Notes under the pieces: model-generated
Told to the model about the DNA's origin: nothing
The model's input: the letters and a program-made list of their open reading frames with translations, nothing else
Database searches by the model: none
DNA from: Epiperipatus broadwayi
Lineage: Eukaryota; Onychophora; Udeonychophora; Euonychophora; Peripatidae
DNA: 64,000 bases
Reading direction: 5' to 3'
Assembly: GCA_028023455.1 (NCBI GenBank)
Contig: JAQFVV010006199.1
Location: forward strand, 5,840,972-5,904,971
Translations under genes and position numbers: made by a program
In this document: in pieces, positions 24,181 to 36,444 of the stretch
How the letters are laid out: each line of letters begins with the position of its first letter
Numbering within the stretch: the first letter of the stretch is position 1

Positions 24181-24290
24181 TATTGGATGAGTAGGCACTA
24201 GATGGGGATTTTATGCACAAGCCCCTGGCATCCATTGATTACTCTAGCATGCTGTGTGTGGCAATATATATAGTGAGTTTTGCTTGTTTT

Positions 24291-24303
24291 ATATTTACAT
24301 ATA
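24291..24303. repeat. 13-base target-site duplication of R1-B, right copy
   Basis: ATATTTACATATA, identical to 23719-23731. Confidence 0.82.
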
Positions 24304-24537
24304 GTTATGTAAATGTGCTCTTTCTTTCAGTTTATAATTAAATTAATTATTCAATTTTTTTTTATTTATATCATAAACATTTATATGCTCATTAAAATAT
24401 TTTTCTTTATATATGTATGTATTAAAACTTATACAGATTCCTTTACTATCAAAGAATTGCACTATCCACTTAGAGGATTAAAATTAAATGTTAGATAATA
24501 CGAATGTGTACCATATTACAATTATCAATAAATTGAG

Positions 24538-24538
<1 letters not shown>

Positions 24539-24606
<68 letters not shown>
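24539..24606. repeat. (TA)n microsatellite
   Basis: About 34 uninterrupted TA units. The minus-strand frame at 24491-24745 is an artefact of this run. Confidence 0.97.
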
Positions 24607-24608
<2 letters not shown>

Positions 24609-25917
24609 TGACGGAGGTACACATTTCTTTTTATCTTTTTCAGTTTGTCACTTTGTACTACTGGAGAAAAGTGTCCATATATTTTTGTAATCATTATTTT
24701 TAGTTTTTTCATCAAAATATTAAATGGAAACAGATTTTTAAACATTTTTTAAAATTTTATTATATATGGATATTATTAAAAATCTATAGAAATTTAAAGC
24801 AAGAAAGTTATAAAAAAGGATAAACTTTAATTGCTAAATGATTGTCTGGTGGAAATAGTCCATATAATTATATGTTTAATTGCTAAATATTCTTAAAAGG
24901 TTGCATTGTACTGATGCAGATGCATCACAGACTGTGTTCTTCAAAAACATCAGGATGCCTTGTCATTATATTTAGATAAATCTCACACATTTATTCATGT
25001 AAAATCTATTTTAATAATAGTTTTGGACAGTAGACAATTATTTGTACAAAGAAAACAATAGCAAAAAATATATGGTTAAAGACAGTAATTTTAATGGATT
25101 CCATTAATGGATCAAACCTTAAAAAGAATCTAAAATAGCAAATAATTTTATTTGTTTTTATTAAAAATTTTAATCTGCATAAATTAAATAAATAAAATAT
25201 ACATTTAAATTTATACAGTTTTTATATGCAATTTGAGATAGAAAAGATGCTATTAGCAATAACTTTTAGCAGATGTACATTTTTACCAGTAAAGTTATAA
25301 TATTTATCACTTTTTTATAAGCATAAAAATTGTAAAAATTTATTATTTTTTAAAATCATTTTTTAATATTTCTAAAAGTATCTATACAAATTACAATAAA
25401 ATGTTATTTTTATACGAGTAGTTCAGTGAAATGTCATATATGATATTTTTTTTTTTTGGAAAAACAAAAAAAATGAACAAAAATCTTACATAAGGAATGA
25501 CTATACTGTATGCACATTTCTCAATAAATAGGGCAGCATACCTAGCCAATCAATGAGAGCTACGATTTTGGTGTTTCACACCAAAAATGCCCTCAGCTGT
25601 ATCGAAAAAGTAAATAAAATCTTTTCAGTTGCGGATTTATTATGCAATGTATATTATTAATGTATGTCTAATATATATTACCATTAAATTATTAATGTTA
25701 TTTAATAATTTCATTTAATGTTTTAATGTTCTGAGAGCCTATATTAGTTTGAAGGTATTTAAAGGTTTTGATTTTACTTATTAACTATATTTATGTTTTG
25801 ACACATATTGTATATATTTTAAATATTGTATACATTTAAATACAGAAATGGACTTAAAAACTTGGAAGGAAATAAATATTTAGATTTCTTTTCAAATGAT
25901 ATATGTCTTCTAGTATA

Positions 25918-25921
<4 letters not shown>
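24607..25921. other. A+T-rich stretch with no recognised feature
   Basis: The segment 25520-25620 is slightly richer in G+C (TTTCACACCAAAAATGCCC) but matches nothing known to me. Confidence 0.45.

Positions 25922-25985
<64 letters not shown>
25922..25985. repeat. (AT)n microsatellite
   Basis: About 32 uninterrupted AT units. Confidence 0.97.
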
Positions 25986-25988
<3 letters not shown>

Positions 25989-26235
25989 AACCTAATTAAA
26001 TGAATCAAAAAAAAAAAGCTATTACCTTACCTGAGTAGTCCATAGAATGATCATAAGTAAAGGTTGATCAAATTATTAATAACAAGTATTAACTACCACA
26101 GGTATATGGAAATCACGTGAAGTGAGTACACTAATAATTCAATAAAATATAACTCAGGTATACAGGCAGTAGGTTTTATCCACTTTCATTTCTTGGTTTG
26201 ATGTTAAGTGCATGTTTAAACAAATACTAAGTGAA

Positions 26236-26330
26236 TATGGTCTAGCAGGGCGCCACTAGATTATCTGAATCTAGACATGGTTATATCTAATAACCTTTCA
26301 CATGTACCGGGTTTGAATCCCCTTTTTGGT
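26236..26330 (+). mobile_element. tRNA-like sequence, probably a SINE or tRNA relic
   Basis: ATGGTCTAGCAGGGCG resembles an A-box region and GGGTTTGAATCCCC a B-box arm with its own short stem. They are about 65 bases apart, longer than in a class I tRNA, and no acceptor stem closes. A degenerate polymerase III promoter is likely; a functional tRNA is not. Confidence 0.45.
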
Positions 26331-29300
26331 ACTTTATTTCTAATAAAAATGGAAGATTTTGCTTTTTGAGCCATATCACTATATGCACTAATATTTAGGT
26401 AAAAGTAAAACATCTATAAACCAAAGTGGAGTATACTAGACATAAATCATTTCTCAGATCTTAACATAACAAATGTGTTTCAATATTTTTATAAGTTCAC
26501 TAGCTCAGATTAGATATAACTAATTTAGGATGGCAATTCACTCATCCTTGCATGAAATAGATGATGGGATGTGGTTATAATAATACTAAGAGATCACTAA
26601 ATATTATAAAATCAATATTTATTTATGGCCTTTAAACAGTTAAACAGCTCATTAATTAAAATGTTGATGATGATGATGATAATAATAACGATAATGACAA
26701 GGGTTTCAATTACAGCTCTAGGACTAAGCCTAAACATAAAACTAATTTTTATAAAGAGATTCCTAATTATTGCTTAATTTTAGCATATTTACTTATATCT
26801 TAAATAACTAATATTCAACCATTGATGATGATGAATAATCACACTTAACAAAGACTACACTTAATGAAATATATACGCCTCGTTTAATAAAACAAACTAA
26901 TATTTATTACTACATTTCTAACATATACATAAAAATTTCTAGATAAATATGAAAATTGACATGAATAATAATAATAATAATTGGTTATATAACAATCCTC
27001 AGATTAATTTTAAGTTCTTCCCCCTTTCCCTTCAAATGTATTTTGTGTTAAGTTGGACGTCACATTAACCATGAAAAGTATTTCAAGACAAAAAATATTA
27101 TCTGCTCATTAACACACATACTTAAAAAAATCCAACATGTAAATAGAATAAAAAAAAAATGTTAGTAAAATTGAAAGAGCAAGTTTTTAGAAAAGAGTCT
27201 TAAATTATTTTCTCCCCCCTCTCTTCTACCTCTGAAATGCTATACTTAACTTGAAACAAAATAATCTAATATTCCAATACTACTCATTATTTCTCATTCA
27301 GTCACAATTATACACATATAAAATATCATTATGTATGTGCGTGTTTTATCCCATAATAACAAAATATTATTAAAAACCAAAATAATAATAATATATCAGT
27401 TAAAACTAAAATCATAACACCATAAAAAAAAATTGTTTTACACATTAATATTGTAAAATTAATAAACAAATAATTTTCATACTTTCAAGGTCATTTATGA
27501 AGCTCAAAGTTATTATTAGTAAGACATTCTTGTTTTAATCGATCTGAATAGTCTTTAAAAGTTCTTTAAATAAAATATACCACTTTATTGCTAAAATGTT
27601 TATTAAGACTGATATCATAAAGAAAATAGATATAAAAAGTCATATTACCGATCTTTTGTTTGTGGCGAATTTCCAAGGGTTCAAACTTGTCTTGTATAAT
27701 GTTTATATTTCTGTAGCTACCATTTCCGTTTTATTGGGAACAATCTCTTTCTTGAGGTGTATAACTATTTGATGATGATGACTCTATTGAGGTTATTTGC
27801 TTTAGTGGACAATTTGGAAATCATTATAGTAAATTTTCTTCTCTTCTTGTCAAGCATGTGGATGAAATACAGCAGTTGTTTTCACATTTATAAATTTTCT
27901 TGAGTTTAAAATCAGTTGTTGGAACAATTAATTGGACTTGATGATTAATATTTATCAGTAGATTAATTCATCTTCTTTGAATGCAGGTGAATGCTTTCTT
28001 CCTTCTATTAAAAACATCTTATTTATCTGGTCAGTTGAAAGGTGTAGAATATTATTTAGACACATCATCTTTTCTTTCCTATGTGATGTGCAGCTTCCTC
28101 CAGATGGTCTGGCAAATGGAATATACATATAATTTTTCTAGCCCGCCATCTCTTATATTTTCAACGTTCAATATTATAGTTTAATAATCTGAATCAATCA
28201 CAATAATAATTCAAGACAGCTTTTTATATCCAATTTTTAGCTAACTTAACCAATCAGAGATAGCATCACTTGCTATTTTTGGACAAATTTGTTTTAATTA
28301 GATCTCTAATTTATTTTCAACTATATTATTTTTCAACTGAAAAGTTCAATCCTTTTTCCAGACACTTTTGTTTAAAAAAAAAAATAGACTCAATTCTTAT
28401 TTCCTTTCTTTTGTTTTTTCTTTCTTTTTAACATCCAGGTAACACTTCAAATCTTTGAGCTTCCTTCTTTAGATCTTGATAAGACAAATTTCAAAAATTA
28501 TAGCTCCAAAGTGACAATCATTTACAAAAAATTTACTACAAAGATCGATATCTGATTAAACAGATTTCCTGTTTTAACAAAAAAAAAATTGTACAAAAAA
28601 AAAATAATTTAACAGATTTAATACTTCCTTTTCTTTCAATATTTAGGAAATGTAAAATTTTGTATGTAATGTACACACATCCTGCATTCTTTCAAATCAT
28701 TCATAAACTAACCTTAAATACTATAATTGCTAGCTTAGTAATTATAACCCAATTATTTAATTAAATCTGTAACTTTTAAATCCCACTTATAATTAAAGAA
28801 AAGCAAAATAAAAGTATAGAAAAAAAAATGTTAGAATTGATCAAGCATAGGTTAGTTTTAAAGAAAGTTAAAATGTTTAATATTTGAAATATAAAACAAT
28901 TAAATAATTTACACATACATTGCCTATATGTATGCATTATAACTTTGCTTTTTAAAGAAAAATTAAATATTAAATAGTTTAAATGTGTGTATTACCTCTC
29001 TATCAACACACAAACAAGTAAAGCATGTAATTGTTGACCCATTCTTTCTCTGTTTAAAGCTTTTAGAACTGGACCTTGTAGGGTTTGAACTTGGATGCCC
29101 TACAGCTTCTTTTATGGCTATATAAAATTGTGATGATGATTTTGTTTGACCTTTTCTACATGCACATTACTATAAATTTGGCTAGTGACCAAATTGTAAT
29201 GGCACAATATATATATATATATTGAGTTTATAATCCAGAATTTATTAACATAAATATATAGAAAACAAAGAATTCTCTGTAGTACATTAAATAAAGATAG

Positions 29301-29447
29301 CGTAAAGCTATTATGAAATCCTAAAAAATAACTATTTGTAATTTTATTTTTATATATAGATGTAATCAACTTTTGTTTGTTAGTTGCTAAAGTTGACATT
29401 TGATTGCTAAATTGATTGACCACAAGCAAAGTTTTTTTCAATTGGTT
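26331..29447. other. No gene recognised; minor simple repeats
   Basis: A short GAT/AAT simple repeat lies at about 26663-26690. The stretch 27650-28190 is richer in G+C and has a 67-codon frame (27981-28184) without similarity to a known family; it could hold an untranslated exon or an old repeat. The long minus frame 29118-29471 starts in the SINE at 29458 and is incidental. Confidence 0.4.
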
Positions 29448-29457
29448 AGACCAAGAT

Positions 29458-29569
29458 TTTTTTTTTTCCATATGTCATAGCATCGGCCGGGACACGAACC
29501 CACAACCGTCTGCAACCAACTACTTGCTTGCATGGCGGCTGCGATACCTCTCGGCCAACAATGCAAGAC
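29458..29569 (-). mobile_element. SINE-A copy with target-site duplication
   Basis: On the minus strand: TGTTGGCCGAGAGGTATCG (A-box), GTGGGTTCGTGTCCCGGCC (B-box arm), GATGCT, ATGACATATGG, then an A-tail. Nothing but the tRNA-like part and the tail is present. Flanking repeats AGACCAAGAT (29448-29457 and 29570-29579) show it was inserted by retroposition. Confidence 0.85.
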
Positions 29570-29579
29570 AGACCAAGAT

Positions 29580-30481
29580 TTTTTTCTTTTAGCTTATAAA
29601 GGAATTAACAAATTTTTGCTTGCCAGAAATATATTCTTAAGTTGAATTAACTGCTCAGAACAATATGTGCAGATGTGATATTAAATTCTAAAACTAAAAT
29701 TTAGTTCAGTTCTGCTTATTAAGCTATCTTCACTGTATTTGTTATTTAGAGAAAAAAATTAAAAACTTACATAAAATTATATTTTTTGTTTTATTGCTCA
29801 AAATGTTTAGGTGAGTGTAAATTAATATATTATAATATGTATATGTTATTTAAGTCTATCATCTACTGAATTATAGGATTTTTATAGAAATAGTTCATAA
29901 AAGAGTATTTTTACGCCTTTGTTTTCCACTATATAATTGTGGTTTGTAAATCATATTAATATTTTTGACTATTTTTTCTTTGAAATAGTTGTCTTAAATA
30001 TTTAAAATAATAATGACAATGTTATTCAATATTTTAATTGCATGCAGTATTGTATAAGAAATAATCTTCCTTAGATAATATTATAACTTGTTATTATTTT
30101 CTATATTTCTAGTATAGATTTCAAGGTAATCTGGAATTAGAAAAGGTTGATTGTTTTATCAGTTATTGAAAATATGTATGGTTCACTCACCTGCTAATTT
30201 AAATTTAATATTTTTTATATGATTGAAAAATATATTATTTTATAACTTTCTTTGTTATAAAAAATATTGAAAAATTGACTACATACATATTCATATATAC
30301 AAAAATAAATCACAAAATTCATTATTGTAATTGTTACAAAATTTATTACTGTTTATGGTAAATAAATATTTTTATTGTCTAAGATAGACAGATACATAAT
30401 AAAGAACACAAATTAATAAAAAAAATCTCATTTTTAACCTTTTTTTTTTTTATCATCAAATAATTTTTTCCATATTCCTGC

Positions 30482-30578
<97 letters not shown>

Positions 30579-31414
30579 TTGCGGTGTTTTAATTTATTAT
30601 AAAAGTATGAAGTAAATTTGCAGGGATAATATTTTTTCTTTGTTTTTTCTTTCGCAAAAAATAGCAGACAGCAATCTTCAAGGTATTTTTTTGTTTTACA
30701 ATTGAATTGGAATCAATATATGTGAAGGCTGTTCAAAGAAATTCTATTTGTTCTTGATCTGGAATAACATTAAGAGTTTTGGCTCAACAAATTAGTATTT
30801 ATCTCTGCAAATAAAAAATGTATTTAATTTAAATTAAAATTTAACAGAATGATAATACAGCATTTTTTGGAAAAGATATATTCTCTGTCATTATAAAATG
30901 ATGTCATAAGATTATTTGATGAATAGCATACATACGCTCCATTATCATTTGAAGAATATAACTACCTAAAAGCATTTTCTGCTACAGTGATTGAATCTAT
31001 TAAAATGGACTTTAGAATTCTTAAACTCAGAATTTTAGTATACAGATAAGTTTAGTTTGCAGGATTTTGTCTAGACAGATCCATTTAAAAATAAAATCAG
31101 CTTAACTAACACCTATAACTAGTAATCAAAACAATACTTATTCTCATTTAAATTCATAGCCATATTAAATACCAGCATGCAGGCTATGTATGAATAATCC
31201 AGAATTACTATTAAAATTATACAAATGGAATCAGTGTTGTATTATTACATTATCAATAAGGATTATCATTTGCTATAATTATTACCAACTTAATACATTT
31301 TTATGCAATCTAAGGAAAAATAACTTTACATATATATAAAATATACTTTTTGTTTATTGTTATCATTATCTTATTAACTGTAGAAATATCAAGTCAAACC
31401 ATAAAATTGCAACA
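29580..31414. other. A+T-rich stretch with a long ATT repeat
   Basis: Apart from the microsatellite at 30483-30578, no feature is recognised. Confidence 0.5.
30483..30578. repeat. (ATT)n microsatellite
   Basis: About 32 uninterrupted ATT units. Confidence 0.97.
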
Positions 31415-31426
31415 AATCAATAATTC

Positions 31427-31518
31427 ATGTCAAGCATTGGTGGTCGAGAGGTTTACAAGCAGTTGTCCCGGGTTAGCGGGTTCGCATCCTGCTTGATGCT
31501 ATGACACATGAGAAAAAA
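31427..31518 (+). mobile_element. SINE-A copy with internal deletion
   Basis: CAAGCATTGGTGGTCGAGAG is followed directly by GTTTACAAGCAGTTG, so part of the anticodon arm is missing. The B-box arm GCGGGTTCGCATCC, then GATGCTATGACACATG and an A-tail follow. Target-site duplications AATCAATAATTC lie at 31415-31426 and 31519-31530. Confidence 0.85.
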
Positions 31519-31530
31519 AATCAATAATTC

Positions 31531-32767
31531 GTAATCAATTTTAAAAATAAATAAATATTGGTAATAACTGAAAACATTGGCACAAATGTTATAATAAAAT
31601 CAATTCTACAATAATTTTTTTCATTATCAAGAAATGAATTTCACCAATGCAACAGTTATAAAAGATAAAGTTGTGATTCAGTTGCAAATAATAAATAATT
31701 GTCTGAGAAACCCAAATTCTAAGTCACCTTTATATTGTAATGCATATATTTAGTTACCACAACAAAAAAAAATCAAAATTTTAATAATAGAATAGCTATA
31801 AATAATACATAATTATTAAGGATCTATTTAAAGTAAATGACACATAAAAACAGAATGTCCATTCAGTATTAAATGTTTGTAGTATTAACCAAAAAAAATG
31901 TAACATTTGCCATTTTAGGTTCAGGACATAAATTTTGAAAATTATTTATCTGATAACTAATTGTTATCAGATAATTCTTTACCACATATTTTTATAATTA
32001 AAAACTCTAAACTTTTTTTTTGTTCCAAGCCCTTTTCTCTGAAAAAGGTATTAGGTGATCTAGACTATATCAAATTGTATTCAATTATTTTGAAACAACA
32101 AAATGAACAGTAAAAGAGTAAAACAGATCTAAATAGCCCTCTACATAGCAGTGGTTGTATCAGATCCCTTTACAGAGAAATAGAGAAAAAGAAATAATAT
32201 TTAACAGACTATTCAAAACCTAAGTAGTGAGAGAATTTTTCTCTTTCCATTATTATTAGCTGGATATGACCAGCTGCCTAAAAGTGAAATTCTAAGTTTG
32301 CTTTGAAATTCTCAGCTATCTATATTTTTAAAAAAATATATTTATATCTACATTTGAATTCCATATTGTATGCATAGCAAACCTCTTTACCCTGATGTGA
32401 TTCAAAAGAAATGAATTTTATTCCATTTCATATATCACAATCAAAATGTTGGGAATAGAATTAATTATACTAATTTTATTTTTGAATCTTAGTCAGATAT
32501 ATAAAGATTCATCAAAATCTTATTTTTTTAGTTTATGCCTGTTAAAATTACCTCATCATTTTCAATACTTTAAAGATCAGTTACATACAAACATGGTAGC
32601 ACCAACAAAACCTGAAAACTCTTAACCAACTTAAGATAAATAAAATTATTAAGTTATCTTTATTTCATAACTTATATCTACCTCCATCATAATTTTTACC
32701 TTTAATCTTACTTATTCATATCCTTAATTTTTTATATATGTATGCAAATGTTTTAACTAAGTACAAG
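31531..32767. other. A+T-rich stretch with no recognised feature
   Basis: A short inverted repeat (GATAACTAATTGTTATC) sits at about 31952-31968. Nothing else seen. Confidence 0.45.
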
Positions 32768-33105
32768 TCATATGTCAATAAATATCACATGATCACCATT
32801 TCTTATGCTTGCTTATAACTGTTATTAAAGCAGGCAAAACTCTCTATACATATTGCCACTTAGTGCAAGCCAGAGTAATCAATGGATGCCAGAAGGCTTG
32901 TGCATAACATCCCCATTTAGTGCCTACTCATACAATATCCCAAACTAGTTTCTGTCTTGTGGCCTTCATCAGTGAGGAGCCTTGGATCTGAGAGCACTGC
33001 ACCTAGATCTTAGGATCTAATGCAACCCTCCAGCAGCCACCTTTTATCTCTACTTAAATACAAAACTATGAGAATAAAATTGAAAACACCATAATATTTT
33101 CTATG
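32768..33105 (-). mobile_element. R1-C: single partial retrozyme-like unit
   Basis: The unit reads from the CAATAAATATCACATGATCACC end through the ribozyme to about the GAAAACACCATAATATTTTC block, about 340 bases, so part of the 450-base monomer is missing. No inverted partner and no clear target-site duplication are visible. Confidence 0.72.
32937..32978 (-). ncRNA. Hammerhead ribozyme, R1-C, core intact
   Basis: UCCUCA, CTGATGA (32972-32966), AGGCCACAAGACA, GAAAC, TA, GTT, then UGGGA. The core boxes match. H17 is U, which is allowed. One G is missing from the 3' strand of stem I, leaving four pairs. Confidence 0.75.
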
Positions 33106-34134
33106 CTTAATATTTAGCATAATTCAATTTTTTACTAAACTGAAAAGCCTTCATTTAAAAAATCTAATAGTGATGTAATTGACTAGGCAGAAGAGATGAT
33201 GACTTCATTTATGATATTGTTAGCTGCCTTTCAAAATTTACTCTTATTTATATAAATAGCCATTTCTCCAGAATGACTTATCATTTTAACTTGAACTTTG
33301 TGCTTCAACACAAATTTAAGTCTAAAAATGTTGACTGTTTTTATATCTTTATCATAAACTTTAAGATCAATGCCCATACCTTGACATTATGGATAAATAT
33401 TTATTCATAATGACATTTTTTCATTTTACTTTTTAGCTTTTCTAATAAGCATCTTTTTTTCTATTTTTTTAACTATAAATATATTGATAACAGTATAGAT
33501 AATTCAGTTTTTTCATTATATGAATTCCATATTAGTGAAATGAACATTTTGTTTTATAAAATTGAAAGAAAAGATGACAATATATAGACCTATTTAATTT
33601 ATTAAATCAGTGTAGAACCATTCTAAAATCTAATTTAACTGTAGTATTTGTTCATGCAATGTATAATTTTCTATAATTTATTGTAATCAATGTAGTCTTG
33701 TTTTTTTTGATATTTCATGGTGTTTTTAGTCACCAAATTCACATAAATAATAATATTTTCTCTTAAAAAATAATTTTTCACATCTGGCAATTCATCATTA
33801 CTAATATATACTGAATGATTTTACTATAATCTTACTTACATTTTGTGCATTATAATGATCATATTTGTATATTGACGCAACAAAATCCAGAGTTCAGGCA
33901 AATTACATCAAAGCTGATCCAGATGAGGAGTTGAGACTTCAAATCTGACTATATTTCAACTCATTTACCAGGACTCTGTGTTTATGAGGTTACACCCAGT
34001 CTCAATTTAATTTGCAAACCAGCTGAGAAAAGGGTGGAACATGAGACTCAGTGGAATGATTAATAATTTAATAATAAGAAATATTAAAAAGACATTTCAG
34101 CACTTATGGCTTACTAATATAATGCATATATATA
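33106..34134. other. No gene recognised; G+C-richer patch at 33880-34065
   Basis: The patch contains ACCAGGACTCTGTGTTTATG and CAAACCAGCTGAGAAAAGGG and stands out from its surroundings. I cannot assign it; an old retroelement is the likeliest source. Confidence 0.35.
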
Positions 34135-34185
34135 TATATAAAAACAAAAAAAAACAAAAAAATAATAAAAAAACAAAAAAATAAA

Positions 34186-34341
34186 AACAAAAAAATAAAG
34201 ACTTATAAATCCAATAAATAATATAATATTTCAACCAGAGGACTGGTTTTTTCTTTTTTTTTTCTTTCTGATGAAAACCAGTCCTCTGGTTGAAATATTA
34301 TATTATTTATTGGATTTATAAGTCTTTATTTTTTTGTTTTT
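34186..34341. repeat. Near-perfect hairpin containing a hammerhead-like core
   Basis: The arms 34186-34253 and 34274-34341 are near-perfect reverse complements around a T-rich loop of about 20 bases. The close match implies a recent origin or selection. The A-rich flanks (34134-34185) are simple sequence. It matches no other repeat in the window. Confidence 0.85.
34268..34295 (+). ncRNA. Hammerhead-like core in hairpin arm
   Basis: CTGATGA (34268-34274), one A, AACCAG, TCCT, CTGGTT, then GAAA (34292-34295). Stem II is six perfect pairs. The extra A after CTGATGA also occurs in the PLE sites. I find no convincing stem I, so activity is doubtful. Confidence 0.42.
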
Positions 34342-35168
34342 ATATGTATTTCCTTTGGTTAGTTTGTTATATATTAATATTTTGATATATATATATATAT
34401 TAATAAATTATATTTAATTTAGATTTGATTTGGATTCAACTTGGAATGGATTACAAGAGACACACTAAACAATATTAAATTTAAATATCTCTAATAAATA
34501 AAATTAAATAAACTGGTTAAGCATAATAAACAGAAAAATGTGCATTGGTTGGGGAGTTTACGTACACAGGCATTACAACAATGATGATATAATTATAGTA
34601 CAGAAGTCTCATCATAATAATGCACTTTATACAATTTACTATCTGTGATCAAAGATTCATGCCTATATAGTATGCCAATTATCCTCAAAGTTTGGAAGCA
34701 ATAAGCTAAACATTACCAGGATGACATAAATAATAATATATAATATAATTCTAAATTATTATCGGTGAACAATTAATATGCTTTTTACAGATTCCATCGG
34801 CAAACCAGATTCCAGGTTTGGACCAATGATAAAGTTAACTAATAGGGTGAAATGAACTGGTTACCATAGCTGGGCATCTGAGACTATGGTACTAAATACT
34901 AAATTAAAAATTGTGGTACAAATGTGCAGTTATTCACAGGATTCAATACATAGTACTCAGTACCCTTTGACCGTATGACTTGCTAGTGCAAGAAAGAACA
35001 TTTAGTTTGGTGTGTCAGAGCAGTTGAATATGGTTCTGGAGTCTCCTGTTCCAGTTCTAGAAATCTTTCTGTCTGAACCAAATAATGGGATGGCCTGTCA
35101 CCATGAACCCATTTAAAAGAAAGCATAGCAAGGTGTAATATACAATAGTGCATAATAAAAACACATTC
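34342..35168. other. No gene proven; G+C-richer segment before an RTE tail
   Basis: The segment 34780-35140 is richer in G+C and leads directly into the RTE C-terminal frame at 35169, so it may be the degraded body of that element. I could not recover a supporting frame. Confidence 0.35.
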
Positions 35169-35266
35169 ATGAGACAGATGAAATAAAAAAATTTGGTAAT
35201 ATGTTTTGGAGAAGAGAGACTAGAGATCAAAGAAACTTGGTTAAATTTAGTGAGATGTTATTCTGA
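35169..35266 (+). pseudogene. RTE-type LINE C-terminal fragment
   Basis: The frame reads HETDEIKKFGNMFWRRETRD, then QRNLVKFSEMLF and a stop. It aligns with DEIRKCAGVMWRREAKDRR and IKLGETFILQW at the C-terminus of the copy at 36445-36905. A GATAATGATTGACAATTATG tail follows, like the repeat tails of RTE elements. The body upstream is not recognisable. Confidence 0.75.
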
Positions 35267-35431
35267 TATGGACTGATAATGATTGACAATTATGATGATA
35301 ATCACATAGATTACAACAATGATTTGAGATCAAAAGTTGACAAAAGAAATATTGGGTGAGTTTTATCAAATGATTGAATAAAAATTTAAGCATCGAGACT
35401 ATTAAATTCTTTAAAGTGGAAGCTTTCTTAA

Positions 35432-35552
35432 TTTTTTTTTTTTTTTCCATATGTCATAGCATCATCCGGGAGGCAAATCACCAACATCTGTCTGCAATCA
35501 ACTACTTGTTTGCAAAGCAGCTGCGCTGACCTCTCGGCTAACAATGCTTGAC
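35432..35552 (-). mobile_element. SINE-A copy with target-site duplication
   Basis: Minus strand: GCATTGTTAGCCGAGAGGTC, then GCGCAGCTGCTTTGCAAAC, a decayed B-box arm, GATGCTATGACATATGG and an A-tail. AGCTTTCTTAA is duplicated at 35421-35431 and 35553-35563. Confidence 0.85.
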
Positions 35553-35660
35553 AGCTTTCTTAAGTTTATGCTGGAAAATCATTATATGATTTTTAATGAG
35601 TAGAAGAAAAGCAAAAATATACTTTTTGAGATTTATTTTTACAAAAAAAAAAAGTGAAGT

Positions 35661-35763
35661 CAAGCGTTGGTGGTCGAGTGGTCAGCACAGCCGCCTTACA
35701 GGCAGTTGTCTTGAGTTCGCGGGTTCGCATCTCGGCCGATACTTTGACATATGAAAAAAAAAA
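35661..35763 (+). mobile_element. SINE-A copy, least decayed
   Basis: GCGTTGGTGGTCGAGTGGTC (A-box) and GCGGGTTCGCATCTCGGCC (B-box arm) are well kept. The tRNA-like part is about 80 bases, followed by TTTGACATATG and an A-tail. Flanks AGTGAAGT and AGAGAAGT may be a diverged duplication. A functional tRNA is unlikely because the acceptor ends do not pair well. Confidence 0.82.
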
Positions 35764-36245
35764 GAGAAGTTATTAACTCTTTATACAAAGCAAAATCGAA
35801 TCTGATGACAGACTTTGGAGTGTTTGTATGTGCATATATATAGAGAGAGATATATGAATTTATTTAGATATATTTTTTTATTATTATTATTATTTATTTA
35901 TTTTTTATAAATTTTTTTATTATTATTATTTTTGTTAGTAATTTTTTAAATATTATGTTTGTTTGTTTTTTAGAATCATAGTAATGAATTATTTACCATG
36001 TGAAAGCTATTCTTTAAAATAAAGTTTTTTTTTGTATTTGCTATCTTGGCCACTAGGGATTGCTAACTGTTTATACTTTTAAAATCACAAGTAGTAATTT
36101 TATTACACGAATGTTAAATATTTTTTAATATTAATGAAATATTGTAGAATCAAATATCAGAAGTAATTACTATTTTGCAGAATTATTATTTTTCACTTAT
36201 AAAAGACAAAAATATCTTTACTATTGATTAAAAGCTTATTATATT

Positions 36246-36348
36246 TTTTTTTTCATGTGTCATAGCATCAGCCGGGAAGCGAAACCGCTAACCCGGGACA
36301 ACTGCTTGTAAAGCAGCTGTCGCTGACCTCTCGACCACCAATGCTTAA
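36246..36348 (-). mobile_element. SINE-A copy
   Basis: Minus strand: GCATTGGTGGTCGAGAGGTC, then CAGCTGCTTTACAAGCAGTT, a B-box arm GCGGTTTCGCTTCCCGGC, GATGCTATGACACATG and an A-tail. No clear target-site duplication. Confidence 0.82.
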
Positions 36349-36444
36349 TGTAAGAAAAAATTAAAATAAATAGCAAACAATTAAGCACTGTTTTTATAAC
36401 ACCTGATTAACTATTTGATCTGTTTAATTAATTTTTTTAAATAA

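Larger units (their letters stand above)
23732..24290. mobile_element. R1-B: foldback retrozyme-like element
   Basis: A minus-strand unit (23732-24118) is joined to a shorter plus-strand unit (24119-24290). Both arms share changes not found in other R1 copies: TTGCCACACACAGC against GCTGTGTGTGGCAA near the ends, and TGACAA instead of TGATGA in the ribozyme. The arms therefore came from the same parent molecule. Perfect 13-base duplications enclose the pair. The 71- and 72-codon frames over it are incidental. Confidence 0.8.

Noticed and set aside
24491-24745. 84-codon minus-strand frame
   Set aside because: It is produced by translation of a long TA microsatellite (repeated Ile-Tyr).
26236-26330. 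Functional tRNA gene
   Set aside because: The box spacing is too long and no cloverleaf acceptor stem forms.
27981-28184. 67-codon plus-strand frame as an exon
   Set aside because: Composition is somewhat unusual, but no motif, conserved boundary or partner exon could be found.
30483-30578. ATT tract as a CRISPR or satellite array
   Set aside because: It is a plain trinucleotide microsatellite without spacers.
35661-35744. Functional tRNA gene
   Set aside because: A- and B-boxes are good, but the acceptor stem does not close, an A-tail follows and related copies with target-site duplications lie nearby; a SINE explains it better.
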